From Vanilla planifolia (taxonomy: Eukaryota > Streptophyta > Magnoliopsida > Asparagales > Orchidaceae): a DNA stretch of 64,000 nt. The notes below the pieces were generated by a model. That model was not told the DNA's origin and ran no database searches. It saw nothing but the letters and a program-made list of their open reading frames with translations. The position numbers and the translations under genes were made by a program. This document shows, one piece after another, positions 11,766 to 24,410 of this stretch (the stretch's first letter is position 1; each line of letters opens with the position of its first letter). The stretch spans positions 11,603,527 through 11,667,526 of the forward strand of contig CM043870.1 of the NCBI GenBank assembly GCA_023846275.1, in the 5' to 3' direction.

Positions 11766-12912
11766 AAGCATATACATCCTACTATTGGGTGAGTGCATAG
11801 ACTCTTAACTACCTTCTTATTTGTTCAATGCTCTAGATAGCTTTTTGTCCCTAAGGACAATTAGCCTTTTTATGTCCTAACTTTAAACAGATAAAGTTAT
11901 TGAAACTTATATGCCCCACCATATTCTTTATCACAACATCAACATCTTATGCCCTAATCTTTAAAGTGATATGTGGGCTACTCACTAATTAGCTAAGCTA
12001 TAATAGGTGTAGATTGGATGTCTTGGTTAGATATCTTCTATAATTTCTTATTATGACATTCACCTTTCCCTTTGGTTCATGGATTATTAAAATACTTTCT
12101 TTTCTTATTGGCTTCTTAGGGAACCTCCATCCAATACTCCACTTAATTAACTTGGTAGTCTCAACCAAAATCATAATATCATGTAACATAAGTAAACACC
12201 AAGTATCTTTATAGAGAAGACCTAAGTCCCTCTATAAAAAGATCACAACAACACTCCTCTCAAGTTAACTTTGAAGCATATCAAGTAAAATAAGTGAATT
12301 TAAAAGTATAATCCTCTATAATCATCTATCTCTTGTTTAAGAGAGTCAGCTCTCTCTAAATTTAAACCTTAGTCATCTTTGGCACATAACAATCTTTGAA
12401 TGTTATCACAGACACACTCCAAGGAATCTCACTATTTAGGATATCCCCAAACATGGTATATGCTAACCAAGCCACCATGTAGCTACATCTCCATTAAGAA
12501 CCAAGGCTTTCATTAAAATCTTCTACTCACCAATGCATCATAATGCCTCAAATAGTCTTAAATGGATGCTAGCTAGTCATCTACTACAATAAGGTTTATC
12601 GTGTTTGAAAAGATCCATAACTTTAACTACATAAAAGCCTCCAAGAATGGCTCCACTTCCGGCAAAAGCTAAACCTAGGGTATCACAACCCTAGTCAATC
12701 AATATAATCTTAGCTCTCCTCAGACTAGATGTCTTTCTATTGAGTCCCTCAATGTAGGTCTATAGTTCTTGACCATCTAAGTTAAAGAGGAAAAAACCAT
12801 AGTTACTTAAAACACATATTAATTTCTTTAATTTATAACTCATATATCCTAACACTCCCCACCTTAATAAAAGTGGACCTAATATGGCTAGGGATAACTT
12901 AACTCTAACTTA
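11766..12912 (-). pseudogene. gag: Ty3/Gypsy gag, decayed
   Basis: This is the region between the primer-binding site and protease on the minus strand. A zinc-knuckle remnant reads LGHKKANCP at about 11853-11880. It matches the second half of a CX2CX4HX4C knuckle, and a Cys-containing start lies just upstream. The rest of Gag is too eroded to assign residue by residue. Gag would form the particle and package RNA. No intact frame remains. The 63-codon frame at 11998-12189 is a fragment of it or a chance frame. Confidence 0.65.
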
Positions 12913-12925
12913 GGTTATGATACCA
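12913..12925 (-). promoter_or_regulatory. Primer-binding site (initiator tRNA-Met type)
   Basis: The minus strand reads TGGTATCATAACC, close to the plant TGGTATCAGAGCC consensus complementary to tRNA-iMet. It lies 4 nt inside the LTR boundary at 12930, which fixes the orientation of the Gypsy element. Confidence 0.8.
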
Positions 12926-12929
12926 ACTC

Positions 12930-14000
12930 TATCACACCTAATTTTCTTAATAGTATTTCTTTCCATAAGTGCAACCAACCAATGCGCCAATCAATATACT
13001 TGACTAGCCACCTTTCACTTCTTAGATTTAATATTCAAATTAAGAGTAGCAATCTTCTAATAAGATTATCATACCCATAGTATGTCACCTTAAATGAACC
13101 TTATCCCTACACCAATTGGTCACCAAATGGACTCAGGAATTGATTTAGTCTAGTCTAAGTATCCAACCAAATATATTAATATATACGTTGTAATAATGAA
13201 AACATGGTAACCTAATAACCTATGATAAAAGAACATCTATATAATTCTATAACATCAAATGTACCATGACATGATCCACATGTCATGCAAATGTACAAGT
13301 CTATCATATGAATATATAAAAATATAGATATTAAAGTCTATCATAAAATATCCCATATAGAATAAAGTTTAACAAATAAAAATACCAAACCTATGTATGA
13401 AATAAGAAACTATAACTAAACATTATAAAAATCCAATTACATTAATAGTTTACTATAAGTATTGACTTTGTGCCCCCACTCTAATTTCTATGTCATCTCC
13501 TGAACTAGACTTGCATATGATATAAGAAGATGAGGGGATAAGCCAAGCTCAATTAGAAAACTTTGAGTCATGATATAAAAAATAGTCGTGTAAAAATATA
13601 ATAACATATCAAACATAATAAAATACAATCATCACTATGAATAGTGATGTCTATTAGCCTATTAAGTCAATTCAAGACATGAAACCATAATCATTGGCCC
13701 TATATAATATCCATCAAGGCCTCATAAATCTTTATGATCTTATTGTCATGTAATATAGCTAATTTGGATGCTTAGTAACCCACAAATTGTTTGGCACTCC
13801 TCCAAACTATGTGGTAATTAATGCAAGGTCTGGCTCTCTAATTTATTCACATATTCTTGCACTCCTTTGCTTGTAAGTTCAATCATATTGGGTTGCTCCT
13901 TAAGACTCTAAGAGTTCTCAATAATCACATTACATTCTATCAAATGCTCTAACACATCTATGGTCTCCTATGATATCACATAAATTAATAAAACTTAGTC
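12930..14000 (-). repeat. 5' LTR, U5/R part, of the minus-strand Gypsy element
   Basis: It starts TATCACACCTAATTTTC, a decayed TGTCACACC terminus, next to the primer-binding site. The part from about 13490 resembles 24770-25160 and 41130-41530 in order: a block with gataagccaagctcaa, then gatgcttagta, then ggcactc. The LTR's other end lies at 17318, on the far side of a LINE. The right limit here is approximate. Confidence 0.65.
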
Positions 14001-14770
14001 AAAAGTGTGAGATTAGGAGTTTTTTAACAATAGATGTCGTGATGATCATAATAATCTAAAGTGAACAATACCTACTTATTGACTTTATGATTAACACATT
14101 GAGAATTCATTGAACATAGAGTTTCTATTTGACATCATGTTGTTTGTTCATTATTAGTGCTAGAGAGATCATAACACTTTGATATATACTTGTGTACCTC
14201 TTATAAGGTATGATGTTGACTTGATTTAAGTAGTAAACTATAGTAAACCATTTGAGTATGATAAATGAGCCATATTAGTCTGAGTCAAAACCTTTAATAA
14301 TAGTAAAGCATTTGGTAGATCGTATTGAAGCGATGATGAGTCATACTGGTATGTCGATGTGCATACACTTATCAATTATTTGTAGAAGCATTTCAGCCAT
14401 CTATATGTTGCGATCCAAGACATCATCTTGTATTAACACTAACCTACATAAGATTCCTAATACATTTTGCGTCATATCAATTTTTTGGCTATATATTCAT
14501 CGATCGTAACTTGTAGAATACCTCATGGTAAGGAAATTTTTCAGCATCACCTTATAGCAGTCCTCTAAATTATTGCATCCAAGAGTATTTGTAGCTAGTG
14601 TCTATATCCTTTGAATTGAAATCCTCTTTATCCATTATTTTAGCAAGTCTATTAACTTTGTAGGTAATCAATCATTGAAAATTATAATCCTTAATCACTT
14701 TGCTCATATTTAAAATCTTTCCTTTTATCTATTAATTGATTGTTTGATTACAACTTAACATGGTGTACAA
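14001..14770. other. Unassigned stretch between LTR part and LINE
   Basis: No domain is recognised. It could be the 3' untranslated part of the minus-strand LINE or more LTR sequence. The 65-codon plus frame at 14312-14509 matches nothing I know. Confidence 0.4.
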
Positions 14771-16660
14771 CTACTTATTATACATTTCAATAATAATTAA
14801 TTCATGAGTAAAATCTTTGTAACAAGTAAAACCTTCTAAAATTACCTTTATTATTGCATCTAGGATTGAGCCACTATTGTAGTCCCTATAAATTGCATGT
14901 AATAGGTTTCCTTTATCATTTCGTAAAATCATAGCAACCATTATTTTTTGTAATTTCTTGTTTATAAAATCATGAATATTCATCTTGATTTCATTGAAAT
15001 TTGGAGGAATCAACACAAGTATATTGAGTTTGACAAACATTTTAAATGTAAATTATGGAAAAAGTTCCAGTTCAACTATTGGTAAAGCTGAATCAACAGT
15101 TTGTGTCATTTGATTTTATTCAAATAACTTATAGTAACAACTTTAAATTTATTGGGTAATGCAAGTAAGAGATTTATCATTATCATTAAGAATTTTTTCA
15201 TTGTGAGATTTTCACAAAATACCAACAAATCAGATTTGGAATCACATTAACCACCTTTCTTCTTATTGAATTTCTATTTGTAATCAACCACCATGCCTTG
15301 AATACGTCTTGCATACAATTGAACCTTTCAGATTTGTTTATGTGAACTTATAGCACATTAGCAAATAAAAACCACACTTCAGTTACCTTTATATAGTCAT
15401 AGAACACATAAGAAATTGTATCTTCATTATAACAAAAGGGCATTTTGAGGTAAGCTGCAAATTTCTTTTTTGTAATTGTGTCAAGAATGAAACAAGGTTG
15501 TTCAAGAAGTGTCATGACAAAATATTTATTTTTGTAAAGCATTTAGCAATCCATAAATTTTTACTTGAGTCATTCAACAATTGTTTCTTTTTTATCTTAT
15601 TCAATGTCGAGTTTAATGTAAAATGGTCACGATTAGTTTAAGTCTAAATAAATTACACTATTATACTACACCCCTGTGAGTAGGCTTCCACTCAGTCCCA
15701 AGATTTTTAAATTGTACAACATATGAATGATTTATAGCCTTTCCTTTCTATGTTTGAATATTTGTACCACATGTAGTCTGGTCATAGTGAGCTGCTACTT
15801 AAAAATTTCCACCTAATTTTGGGTGAAAAAGCATCACTTAAGTCCTTGAATTGCTTTAAACCTAGCCCTTTCTCCTCAGGAGGAAAGTTGACTTTCTTCC
15901 ATGGAGTTCAATGTCTCTTACTAATGTTTTGTTAATCACCCAACAGGAAACTATTCATGATCTTTATCACTTTATCTTATGTTAGGTTAACATTTTAGAA
16001 TTTTTTTCAAGTGTCATTGTTTGATCTTGGTTGAATTCTAAACCACAAAAATCATAAATTCTATGTAAGTTCTTCCAACCAATACAATTTGCAAGCTTAA
16101 CATAACCATTCCAATAGATTAATTCAAAACATCAAAAGGATAATCATGATTAAATATTTCCTTTACTTGTTTAGGCCTTAGTTTCACTTAATTATCATAC
16201 AAGACTGCAAAATTTTATAAACATTTTGATAATTAAATTCAACATGCAATAAATTAAGATTTAAGATGGCTATACCACAAAAATGTCATCACATCATATG
16301 ATGGTTCAAATCAACCCAAAATCATGTTATTGTTTTTCAAACAAATATTTTGCAATTTCTACCTTTATAATACCTGAGAAAATATTTCATCAAACCATGA
16401 TTTGCATCAATAACATAATTATCTTCTCATGGAACAAATTTTGGCTAGTAATTTTATGACAACAATGATCAACCCAATTATTTCCTAAGTGAAATATTTA
16501 TAATCTTAATATGATATGATAACTTTTTACTTTAAAATATCATGGAACAAAAATGATAAAAGTCATGGGAGATCCAATTTAGATTTGTATAATTTTCAAT
16601 TATCGTAGATTAACTCTAAAGTTATATCATGTAATTATCAAAGTAATTGATTTTATTTCC
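14771..16660 (-). pseudogene. LINE (L1-type) ORF2 C-terminal half with RNase H, decayed
   Basis: On the minus strand the order is as follows. The end of the reverse transcriptase region is at about 15835-15990 (IMNSFLLGD, then PWKKVNFPPEEKGLGLK and DLSDAF). A zf-RVT-like region is at about 15190-15350 (IPNLICWYF). An RNase H domain lies in one open frame at 14771-15040 (PPNFNEIKMN...AMILRNDKGNLLHAI). This is the arrangement of plant L1 elements that carry a C-terminal RNase H. The endonuclease and RT core are absent, as in a typical 5'-truncated LINE insertion. It lies between two parts of one Gypsy LTR, so it most likely inserted into that LTR. The right boundary, near 16660, is approximate. 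Confidence 0.85.
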
Positions 16661-16744
16661 TAACATTAAGTGCATAACAAAAGGTCCATCTTGCCTTAAA
16701 AATCAAGTAGTGGTCTGAACCAAATGGCCTTCTCCTCTTTCATG

Positions 16745-17318
16745 AACCAAGGTTGAGGTCTTCCTTTTGCTTCCCTACTCTTGGCTTCACTTCTTCCTTG
16801 GCTTATCTTGATTAGGTCCTTGAAAAGGCTTATGGCTATTTTTAGCTAAACTCTAACCTAAACTATAATCTAAGAGCATAGATGACTGGCCAACAACCCT
16901 TTTATTCTAAGATTATCAAGTTAGGTCAGCTTGAATATCTTTTCTCTTATCCTTATCATAATAGTTCATGAAATCAAGGAGTTAATTCACTTTTAAACTA
17001 TTTTCTCTTATTTGGCTCTTTGATTCCTTCCTTTAAGGAATCTCGTTTAGCCCTTATAAATATCTCACAATTAGAAGTATATTTACATCACATATATTCA
17101 AATTTTAAGACAACAAAATAAAGTTACCTTACCTCATAATAATGGATAAAGAATATGAAATCCAATCTTATATTTTTATCATTCAAATTTTAAAATTCAA
17201 ACTTTTTTAATATTTAAATTTTAAATAATCATTCAAATTTTAAATAATCAACTTAAGATAAAGACACACTTAAGATTGAGGATCATATCTTGAGCTAGCT
17301 AATTTGAGGGGTATAACA
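16745..17318 (-). repeat. 5' LTR, U3 part, of the minus-strand Gypsy element
   Basis: On the minus strand it starts TGTTATACCCC at 17318 and is colinear with the 3' LTR remnant at 7840-8419. A TATA-like ATATTTATAAGG lies about 260 bp inside the start (near 17060-17075). With 12930-14000 it makes one LTR interrupted by the LINE. Confidence 0.75.
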
Positions 17319-19014
17319 TGAAAGCAACTTGCTAACTAAAAGAGGGGGGTGAATTGAAAATGATTAAAAATATTTGTAATAAAGAGATTGATGCAAAATG
17401 AAAACAATCTAGATGATTGTATTTTTGAAAAGTTTTTCTATAATCTTAAAAGTACTTATTATTGTAACCAAATCAAGTGAAACAAGTATGAGTAATAAAG
17501 AGGGCACATGATAATTTCAAGTGGTTTGACTACCAAATCTTAGACTATGTCCACCTTTAGTTGACCTAACTAAGCTTCACTAACTAATGTCTTTTGCTAA
17601 TAGACAAGTTAGGCCACAAACTCTTATAGCTCTTTGATCACATATTAATCAGATGCAAGCTCCACTAAGCTTATAATAGTCGACCAACTCATGGACAAAC
17701 AACAAGAACCAAGTCTTTCACAAATGACAATAGTTACATGATGTTATGTCAATAATTATTTATACATTAGTCCTACAACCAAGAAAATCACAAGTTTCAT
17801 AATATCTAAATTTCTAATAAACATGTTACTATTCTAAATCAATAGGAGTGATGAGGATTTATAGCAAGAAAATGGCCAAAGCATCTATGAACATGTTTTT
17901 ATGTTATGCATAGGAAGCTCCTCTTTTGAAGATGTTACAATAAAAAAACATTAATCATTCTACACTTAAAGCACTCTTATTTATAATCTTGATCAATCTT
18001 ATTCCATTTAGGGTAGGTTCAATAACATTATTTATTTTATCAAGTTGCTAAAACTAGACATTAAATATTTTGGTGACTAATTATGCTAATGTGATATTAG
18101 GATCGTATAATGATGATATGTAATATACTAAGATCTCCATGATGATGCCATAATATAAGTAGCATAATATAATTAAAGTAAGATTATAGCACAAGTACTA
18201 GGATTATAATTGTATTGTATAATGAAAGTTTTTAGCATAAATCTTAAGTTGTTTAGTCATTAAATCATAAGTTCGCTAGGATCATACAAGTACATTTAGT
18301 TCATTTCTTATGTTTAAATAGATCATATTAGTATGATAATAGATCACTATCATATGATAATTTATTTTGTTTAGAGCCAAGTTCTTGGAAATTTTGAATA
18401 TGATATGAACATATAAGAACAAAATATTGTATAGCCACACTATAATTATCCTAGTAAATGATATTACCATATGATAAAGTTATCATAGTTGTATGACAAT
18501 GTTACACCAATTTTATCTAATGTTTCCCAAGTTATCAATCTAGTCAGCAAATCATATAAGTATGATAAACTATTTCATATTGGATGATATAGCATTTGTG
18601 AACCACACAAAGTAGAGCTTGATTATTGTACATAGATGAAGATGTATACAATCAAGTTGTTAAACTTTTTTTGGCTAAATAGTTTATATATCAATATGAT
18701 GGATGTGTCCTACATGTTTAAACTCATCAATGCCTATATATGACTTTGATTCTGAGAGAAAACAAATTTCATACACATAAGAAGCAGGCTTTGTATACAT
18801 ATGATGTTAGTTATTATGCAAAACTAAGAATTTGGATTGAAATTATACAATGTTGATACCTTGTAACATAGTGTTTTACTTTATATTCTTAATATAGACA
18901 ACTATTATTTTTGTATAATGTGAACATTATATTATATAAAATCATGATAGCTTTAAACTCAAATAAAAATTATAAGCTTAAATGTAGACCACACAAAACA
19001 TCTTAATGCTTGTG
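17319..19014 (-). repeat. Candidate Copia 3' LTR and flanking sequence (minus)
   Basis: It lies directly 3' (minus strand) of the Copia RNase H end at 19020. Near its left side is agaggggggtgaattg (17341), a word shared at the same relative place at 28118 and 59798. It is AT-rich and carries many short tatgata/catatgat words like the LTRs at 38250 and 55112. No TG...CA ends were found. Confidence 0.4.
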
Positions 19015-19019
19015 ACAAC

Positions 19020-20350
19020 ATCACTTGGTAATGGCTTAGCGAAGATGGCTACTAATTGATCACAAGTGTTACAACTTTGTTATTAACTTGTTCTTGAAGG
19101 AAGTGAAATATGATGTTTATGTGTTTAGTGTGTGAACGGTGAATGGGATTCTTAGTAACGTGTATTACATTAGCGTTATCACATAATACAGAGGCCTCTC
19201 TCAGGTAAACTCCATAATATTATAGTTGTTTTCTAACCCAAAGAACTATGCAACATAACCACCAATTGTAATGTATTCAAACTCCTTAGTAGATAGAGCT
19301 ACATAATTCTATTTTCTACTTGCTCAAGAGTTAAGTGGGTGCCTAAGATATTGATATGTCTTAGTCATGCTTTTCTTATCTATTTTGCTCCCAAAAAAAT
19401 TAGCATATGACTATGTAATGAGATCAATTTCTAACTCTCTTGGGGTACCACAATCCTTAGGAAGATGTCGAAATAAGATACCTAAAAAATAAGTTTAATG
19501 ACTTGCAAATGGGATTCTTTGGGACATGCTTGAATATTAGAACACAAGAAAATATTAAAGCTCTCATCTAATAAGCTTTCAATGAGTTATAATAATGATC
19601 CTATCATACCTCTATCCAACTTATGTTCATAGGTTTGCCTTTCTCATCTTTATCTAGGGATTTAGTTGTAGACATGAAGATAAATCTTGATTTTGACTTT
19701 TTAAATCCATACTTTTTAAGTAATTGTAAGATATACTTAGTTTGGAATATGAAAGCTCTATTTTTAACTTGTTTAACTTGTAATCCTAAAAAGAAAGTCA
19801 TCTCACCCATCAAAATTATTTCAAATTCTTTCTTTAGTAGATCTAAAAATTCAACACAAAGTTTATCATCAATTGAGCCAAAAACAATATCATACATATA
19901 AGTTTGACAAACAAGTTGACGATACTTTATAGTTTTAATGAATAATGTATTATCTACTTTCCATTTTCTAAAGCATTATAAACTAATGAGGTGCAAAATC
20001 TCTCATATCTCTAAGAGCTTGTTTCAATTCATAAATACTTTCTTTAATTTATGATCTAGATTATCATTGATTCAAAATATGGAGGTTTTCAACATATACT
20101 TCATCATTAATATTCATCAAGAATACAGTTTTCACATCCATTTGATATAACCTTTTTTTAACATAATAGTTATTTTATTTCTTCATCAAGCTGATTACAA
20201 ATTGTCTCATGGGTAGAGTTCAAAAGTTAATAATCAGTGGTAATGTAAATCTTTGTACAAGTTTGGTGGAAATAGCCTTTTACCTTATGTGTTACGTTTG
20301 CACCAACAATGCATAGTATCATACATGAATGATTGCAAACAAATGTCTGA
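19020..20350 (-). pseudogene. pol: Ty1/Copia pol (RT and RNase H), SIRE-like, decayed
   Basis: A 97-codon open frame at 19604-19897 (minus) covers the core of a Copia RVT_2 domain: MYDIVFGSIDDKLC, then FFLGLQVKQ, then KYILQLLKKYGF. YVDD is expected before IVFGS, and here the box reads YMYD. Upstream come remnants of MDVKTVFL and KVDNTLFIK (20000-20130). Downstream the RNase H region ends in DQLVAIFAKPLP at about 19020-19055, matching the usual ADIFTKPL end. The integrase, protease and gag that should lie beyond 20350 are not recognisable. The 92-codon plus frame over the same bases is a shadow. Confidence 0.9.
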
Positions 20351-20885
20351 TGTTCTATTATGTTACTGGATGCATTTGTTTTGTGATTATATTTATGTGA
20401 TACAATTTGTTTTGTCTTTGGAATAGGATGATGGCACTTTTATTTGCGATTTTGAACATAGAAGACCAGAGGCATCTATTGTAAGGATTGTTTGGTACCC
20501 TTTGAGCTGTGATTGGATGACACCCACATTGAAAAACTATAGTAGTTTAATCAATAAACTACCTAAATCATTTTTGTAGGTTCATCTCCTCTAATGAATA
20601 ATAATCATTACTACTCTATGTACATGTTTGAAGTTTTGGTTCTTTGTGATCTTAATTCTCCAATACATACAATGCTAATTACACACGCATACTTTTCTAA
20701 GGTTGTATGTATAGTGCATTGATTCAATCAAGAGAATCATCAATTATACTTGTACAACTTTATTGTTTTGTTGAATTGTGTTAGTACTTCAATTCTTGAT
20801 GTTTGTTTTGCAACTCACTTGTTCGATCTACCAACAAAAAAAAATTAGATTGGTATGATGTTGACTTAGGATGAACAATGATCTC
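20351..20885. other. Unassigned spacer between Copia and LINE
   Basis: The sequence is less AT-biased in places (20420-20530), but I recognise no protein or repeat family. Confidence 0.5.
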
Positions 20886-23800
20886 AAATAGTCGGTCTTC
20901 TAATTTATATTTCTTGGATCTTTCGTAACTTTACAATCAGTCTGATTGGTAAATAGTGATACTTGTGGCATAAAATACTTGTTTGATCTTGATAAACATA
21001 ATTGTTTGATATGAAATTCTGAATCTATGTCAATATTCTTAGCTTGATATGATGTGATGAACCATAGAGCTACTAATTTTGTGTATAATATGATGATAAG
21101 ATTCATAGTGTAAGAAATATTCCCTCTTTGTAGACATTTCAATTTTTTCCCAATGTAATGTAATCAATTAATGTCATTTAATTTTTATATCTTGTATAAT
21201 GTCTGGATGTATGGTGTTGAGATTTATTTGCTTCAATTAAAGCTCTATATCATTTGGAAAGGGATTCATCATCCCATATAAAAGTTGTATTTGATTTGTT
21301 GTAGTTTTAACTAGGTATCTAACCACATTGTTTCCTTTTTTGTGTATTATACTCCACTGAATCATTTTTAGTACCATTTCCTTAATAGATTAAGTTAATG
21401 ACCTCTAGCATTTTCCATGTGTTTTTTGTTTTCCTTTGAATTAACCTTATCAAATATTAACAGTCTATTTTTATAATCAAATTTTGCAATTCATTTTATT
21501 GCATAGCTGTAACCTATTAACAAAGGTATACTAGTGATTTGTAATGATTTTTCATTCACAATTGATTTGCAAAATGCTAAAATAAAATATCTTAAGTGAT
21601 TCCTGATGATTCCATTACTTCCAACATTCCCATTGTTGTGTGGAGTCTTCCCAGCAATATTCAAATGTTCAAATTTAGCCAATTTTTAAGGGATATTTCA
21701 TGTGACAAGTTCCATTGTTTTAACTTGTTTCAATGAATAGTTTGGGATAATTCATAATAAGAATGGCTTGAGATCCTCCTATGATGTTTGAATTGTAGGG
21801 AATTAATTGAATAATGAATAAATATTTTTCAATATTGTAAAGAATGGCATTAGTTATTGAAATAATAACCTTATATGTCTTTTCATCCCTAAATTTCCAA
21901 ATGCTTCAATAAATTATCAAAGGTAAAGTTAATATAACCTCTCCCATAGCTAATTTCTTCTTCCCATGTTCCTACCATGCAGTTATCAATTTTGTGATTT
22001 TATTTGTGCAAGGTTGATTGATTAGAAGATTGTTTGCATGTGTCTCATACTTCTTTGCTTAAGTCACAACCAAAAAAGTAGGATCCATTGAGTCTTCATT
22101 ACAGTAATTTGGAAATTAGAGACTAATTAAAAATTTAACTTTCTAAGATTATCTAGAAATGCAATAGATTGTCCAAAATTCTCCATGTCAAGATTGACAT
22201 TTTCAATAGGCCTTTCAAGTTCCATATGCATTGACTTGAATTGAGTATCAGCCCTTTTGTTCTAATTTCCTCCCATGTAGTGTGTGTGTTGAAGTTGCCA
22301 TCTTATATTAGTGTCCATATTTTTCTTTCTATTAAATTTGACCATATTATATTATTAATGACCATCCCCTGAGTCTTCTACATGTGATTCCATGTACTAC
22401 ATGTCAATACAATTACATTGGCTTGTTGATATTTTGTTGTTACATATCATATTCATAAGGAATTGTGAGCTATTAGTTTCTAGTTGAGCTTTGTTGGAGA
22501 TGCATTTATCATTTCCACTAATTTTTAAAGTCCAAGACTATTTTCCTCAATTCAAAGGCTTAATTTATTCTAGGATTACCAATGAACATTACAATAATCC
22601 ACTTTATCATCCATAGGAACTAGTTCATGCTCTTTTCAATTTTTTTGTAAAATTGAGTTGGGTGGAGCCATTGCCATTAGAATAAATAAATTAATTAATA
22701 TGAGCACATGTTTCACTAATATGGGCCTACTACCCATTAATAACATTTTTTTTCTTATGCCTAGCTAATTTGTTATGAATTTTATCAATTAATATCTAAT
22801 ATATCACTTTTTTGTACCAATAAATTTTTGAAAACCCAAATTTGACATTGTGATTTTGCTTTCTAAAATCTTAATGTCTTATAAATCCTAGACATATGGC
22901 TTGAACTCATTCTATTGCTACAAACCACCTTGCTTTTATGTTTATGGATTAAAAGACCAGTTGAATATAGAAATATTTCCAAAATTTTCATAGGTTACTT
23001 ATAATTTTTAGATCACCTCTACTAAATATTATGTCATCTATATATCCAACATGGGAAATGTCTAGGCAATTTTTTGGGTTGTTCATATTTTACCATTTTC
23101 TTTTGCGTAATGAAGTCATCAAAACCTATACTAAAACCTTTCATATATAATGCAAAAAATAAAGAGGAAATGGGATTACCTTGTTTAAGGCCTTGTGTTG
23201 GTTGAAAGTATCAATTTGTCTTGCATTGATGATGATTAAGATCCATGTGTTTCATAGATAACTTGTGAACAAATTAATTACTTCCTACAAAAATTAAATT
23301 TACAAAGTCCCTTGCAAGGAAATTCTCATGAAACATAATAGAAACCATTCTTGAAATATAGCTTAGTGATGTAATTTCCTCCTTTGCTTCTTTTGTTAAG
23401 AGAGTATGTTACTTTCTATACGAAAAGAATATTATCAACCATGTCCTTGCTTTTGATAAAGTTGTTTATTCTAGTGAGATAATCTTAGGTAAAATCCTTT
23501 CTATTTCATTGAGCATGATCTTAAAGGGAATTTTCTTAGTGAAATTGCAAAGGTTAATTGACCTAAAATCTATTATTGACTATGGGTTTACAAATAATTA
23601 GTATGACATTTGTGCTCTAAACTCCTTTTGGAATTGTCAATCAGCTTAAGAAATCCATAATCATATCTCTTTAAGTTCATAGAAATGACTTTTATTAAAA
23701 AATTATTTTCTTTCATTGATAATAAGGGAGGAATACAATTTAGAAAGTTGTCATTCCTATTTAATCAAGGATGTTGTAGCAACTTTGAAAATGCATAGTA

Positions 23801-24410
23801 GCTAACTTTGTAATTTTATCTTTCTAATTGATCCTTGTTCCATTATGATCTTTGATACTTTTTAATATAGCCTCACGATCTTTAACAGTGGCAAGAAAAT
23901 ATTTTGTGTCTCTTTCCCCCTCTTTTAGCCATTAAGTCCTAAATTTTTGTTGCCAAAATGATTCTACTCAACTCAATACTTCTAATGATGTGTTGTTTGC
24001 TTAGTCTAATTCATTCTTCAATTTCTCATTTGGGTTTTCTTAAAATAATACCTCTTTCTACTTGATTAACTCTTCATCTATTATAATGGAATAAACAATG
24101 ACACAAAATATTGTTTTGTTCTATTCTCTAAGGCATATTTATAGTATTTTTGATTTAATAGAAAGTTCATTCCTTCTTTTGTAGTTTATTGGAAAGTTCA
24201 ATTTGCTTTTACTATTTTAAGAAAAGTTGGATATTTCAACCAAATATTTTGGAATTTAAATTGTTTTGGATGTGTTGGTGATTCCTTGGTTAGATTAACT
24301 AGAAGCGATATGTGATCCAATCCTATTTTATTGAAGTGTTGAACTATGGTTATTGAAATTAGGTTTATCCATTATTGATCACCCTATCAAGTTCTTTCCA
24401 AATTATCACA
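20886..24410 (-). pseudogene. LINE (L1-type) from end of endonuclease through RT to RNase H, decayed
   Basis: Minus-strand domains in order: the end of the endonuclease and linker at about 24230-24400 (WKELDRVI, then PKQFKFQNIWLKYPTFL); RT motifs at 23440-23600 (IIDFRSINLCNF and KIMLNEIERILPKIISLE); the GLKQGNPISSLFF motif at about 23140-23185; the catalytic box YIDDIIFSRGD at about 23015-23047; and an RNase H domain in a single open frame at 21491-21682 (NGIIRNHLRYFILAFCKSI). The catalytic RT box is intact as sequence, although the overall frame is broken by stops. The first part of the endonuclease and ORF1 are missing at 24410, where an LTR relic begins. Confidence 0.9.
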
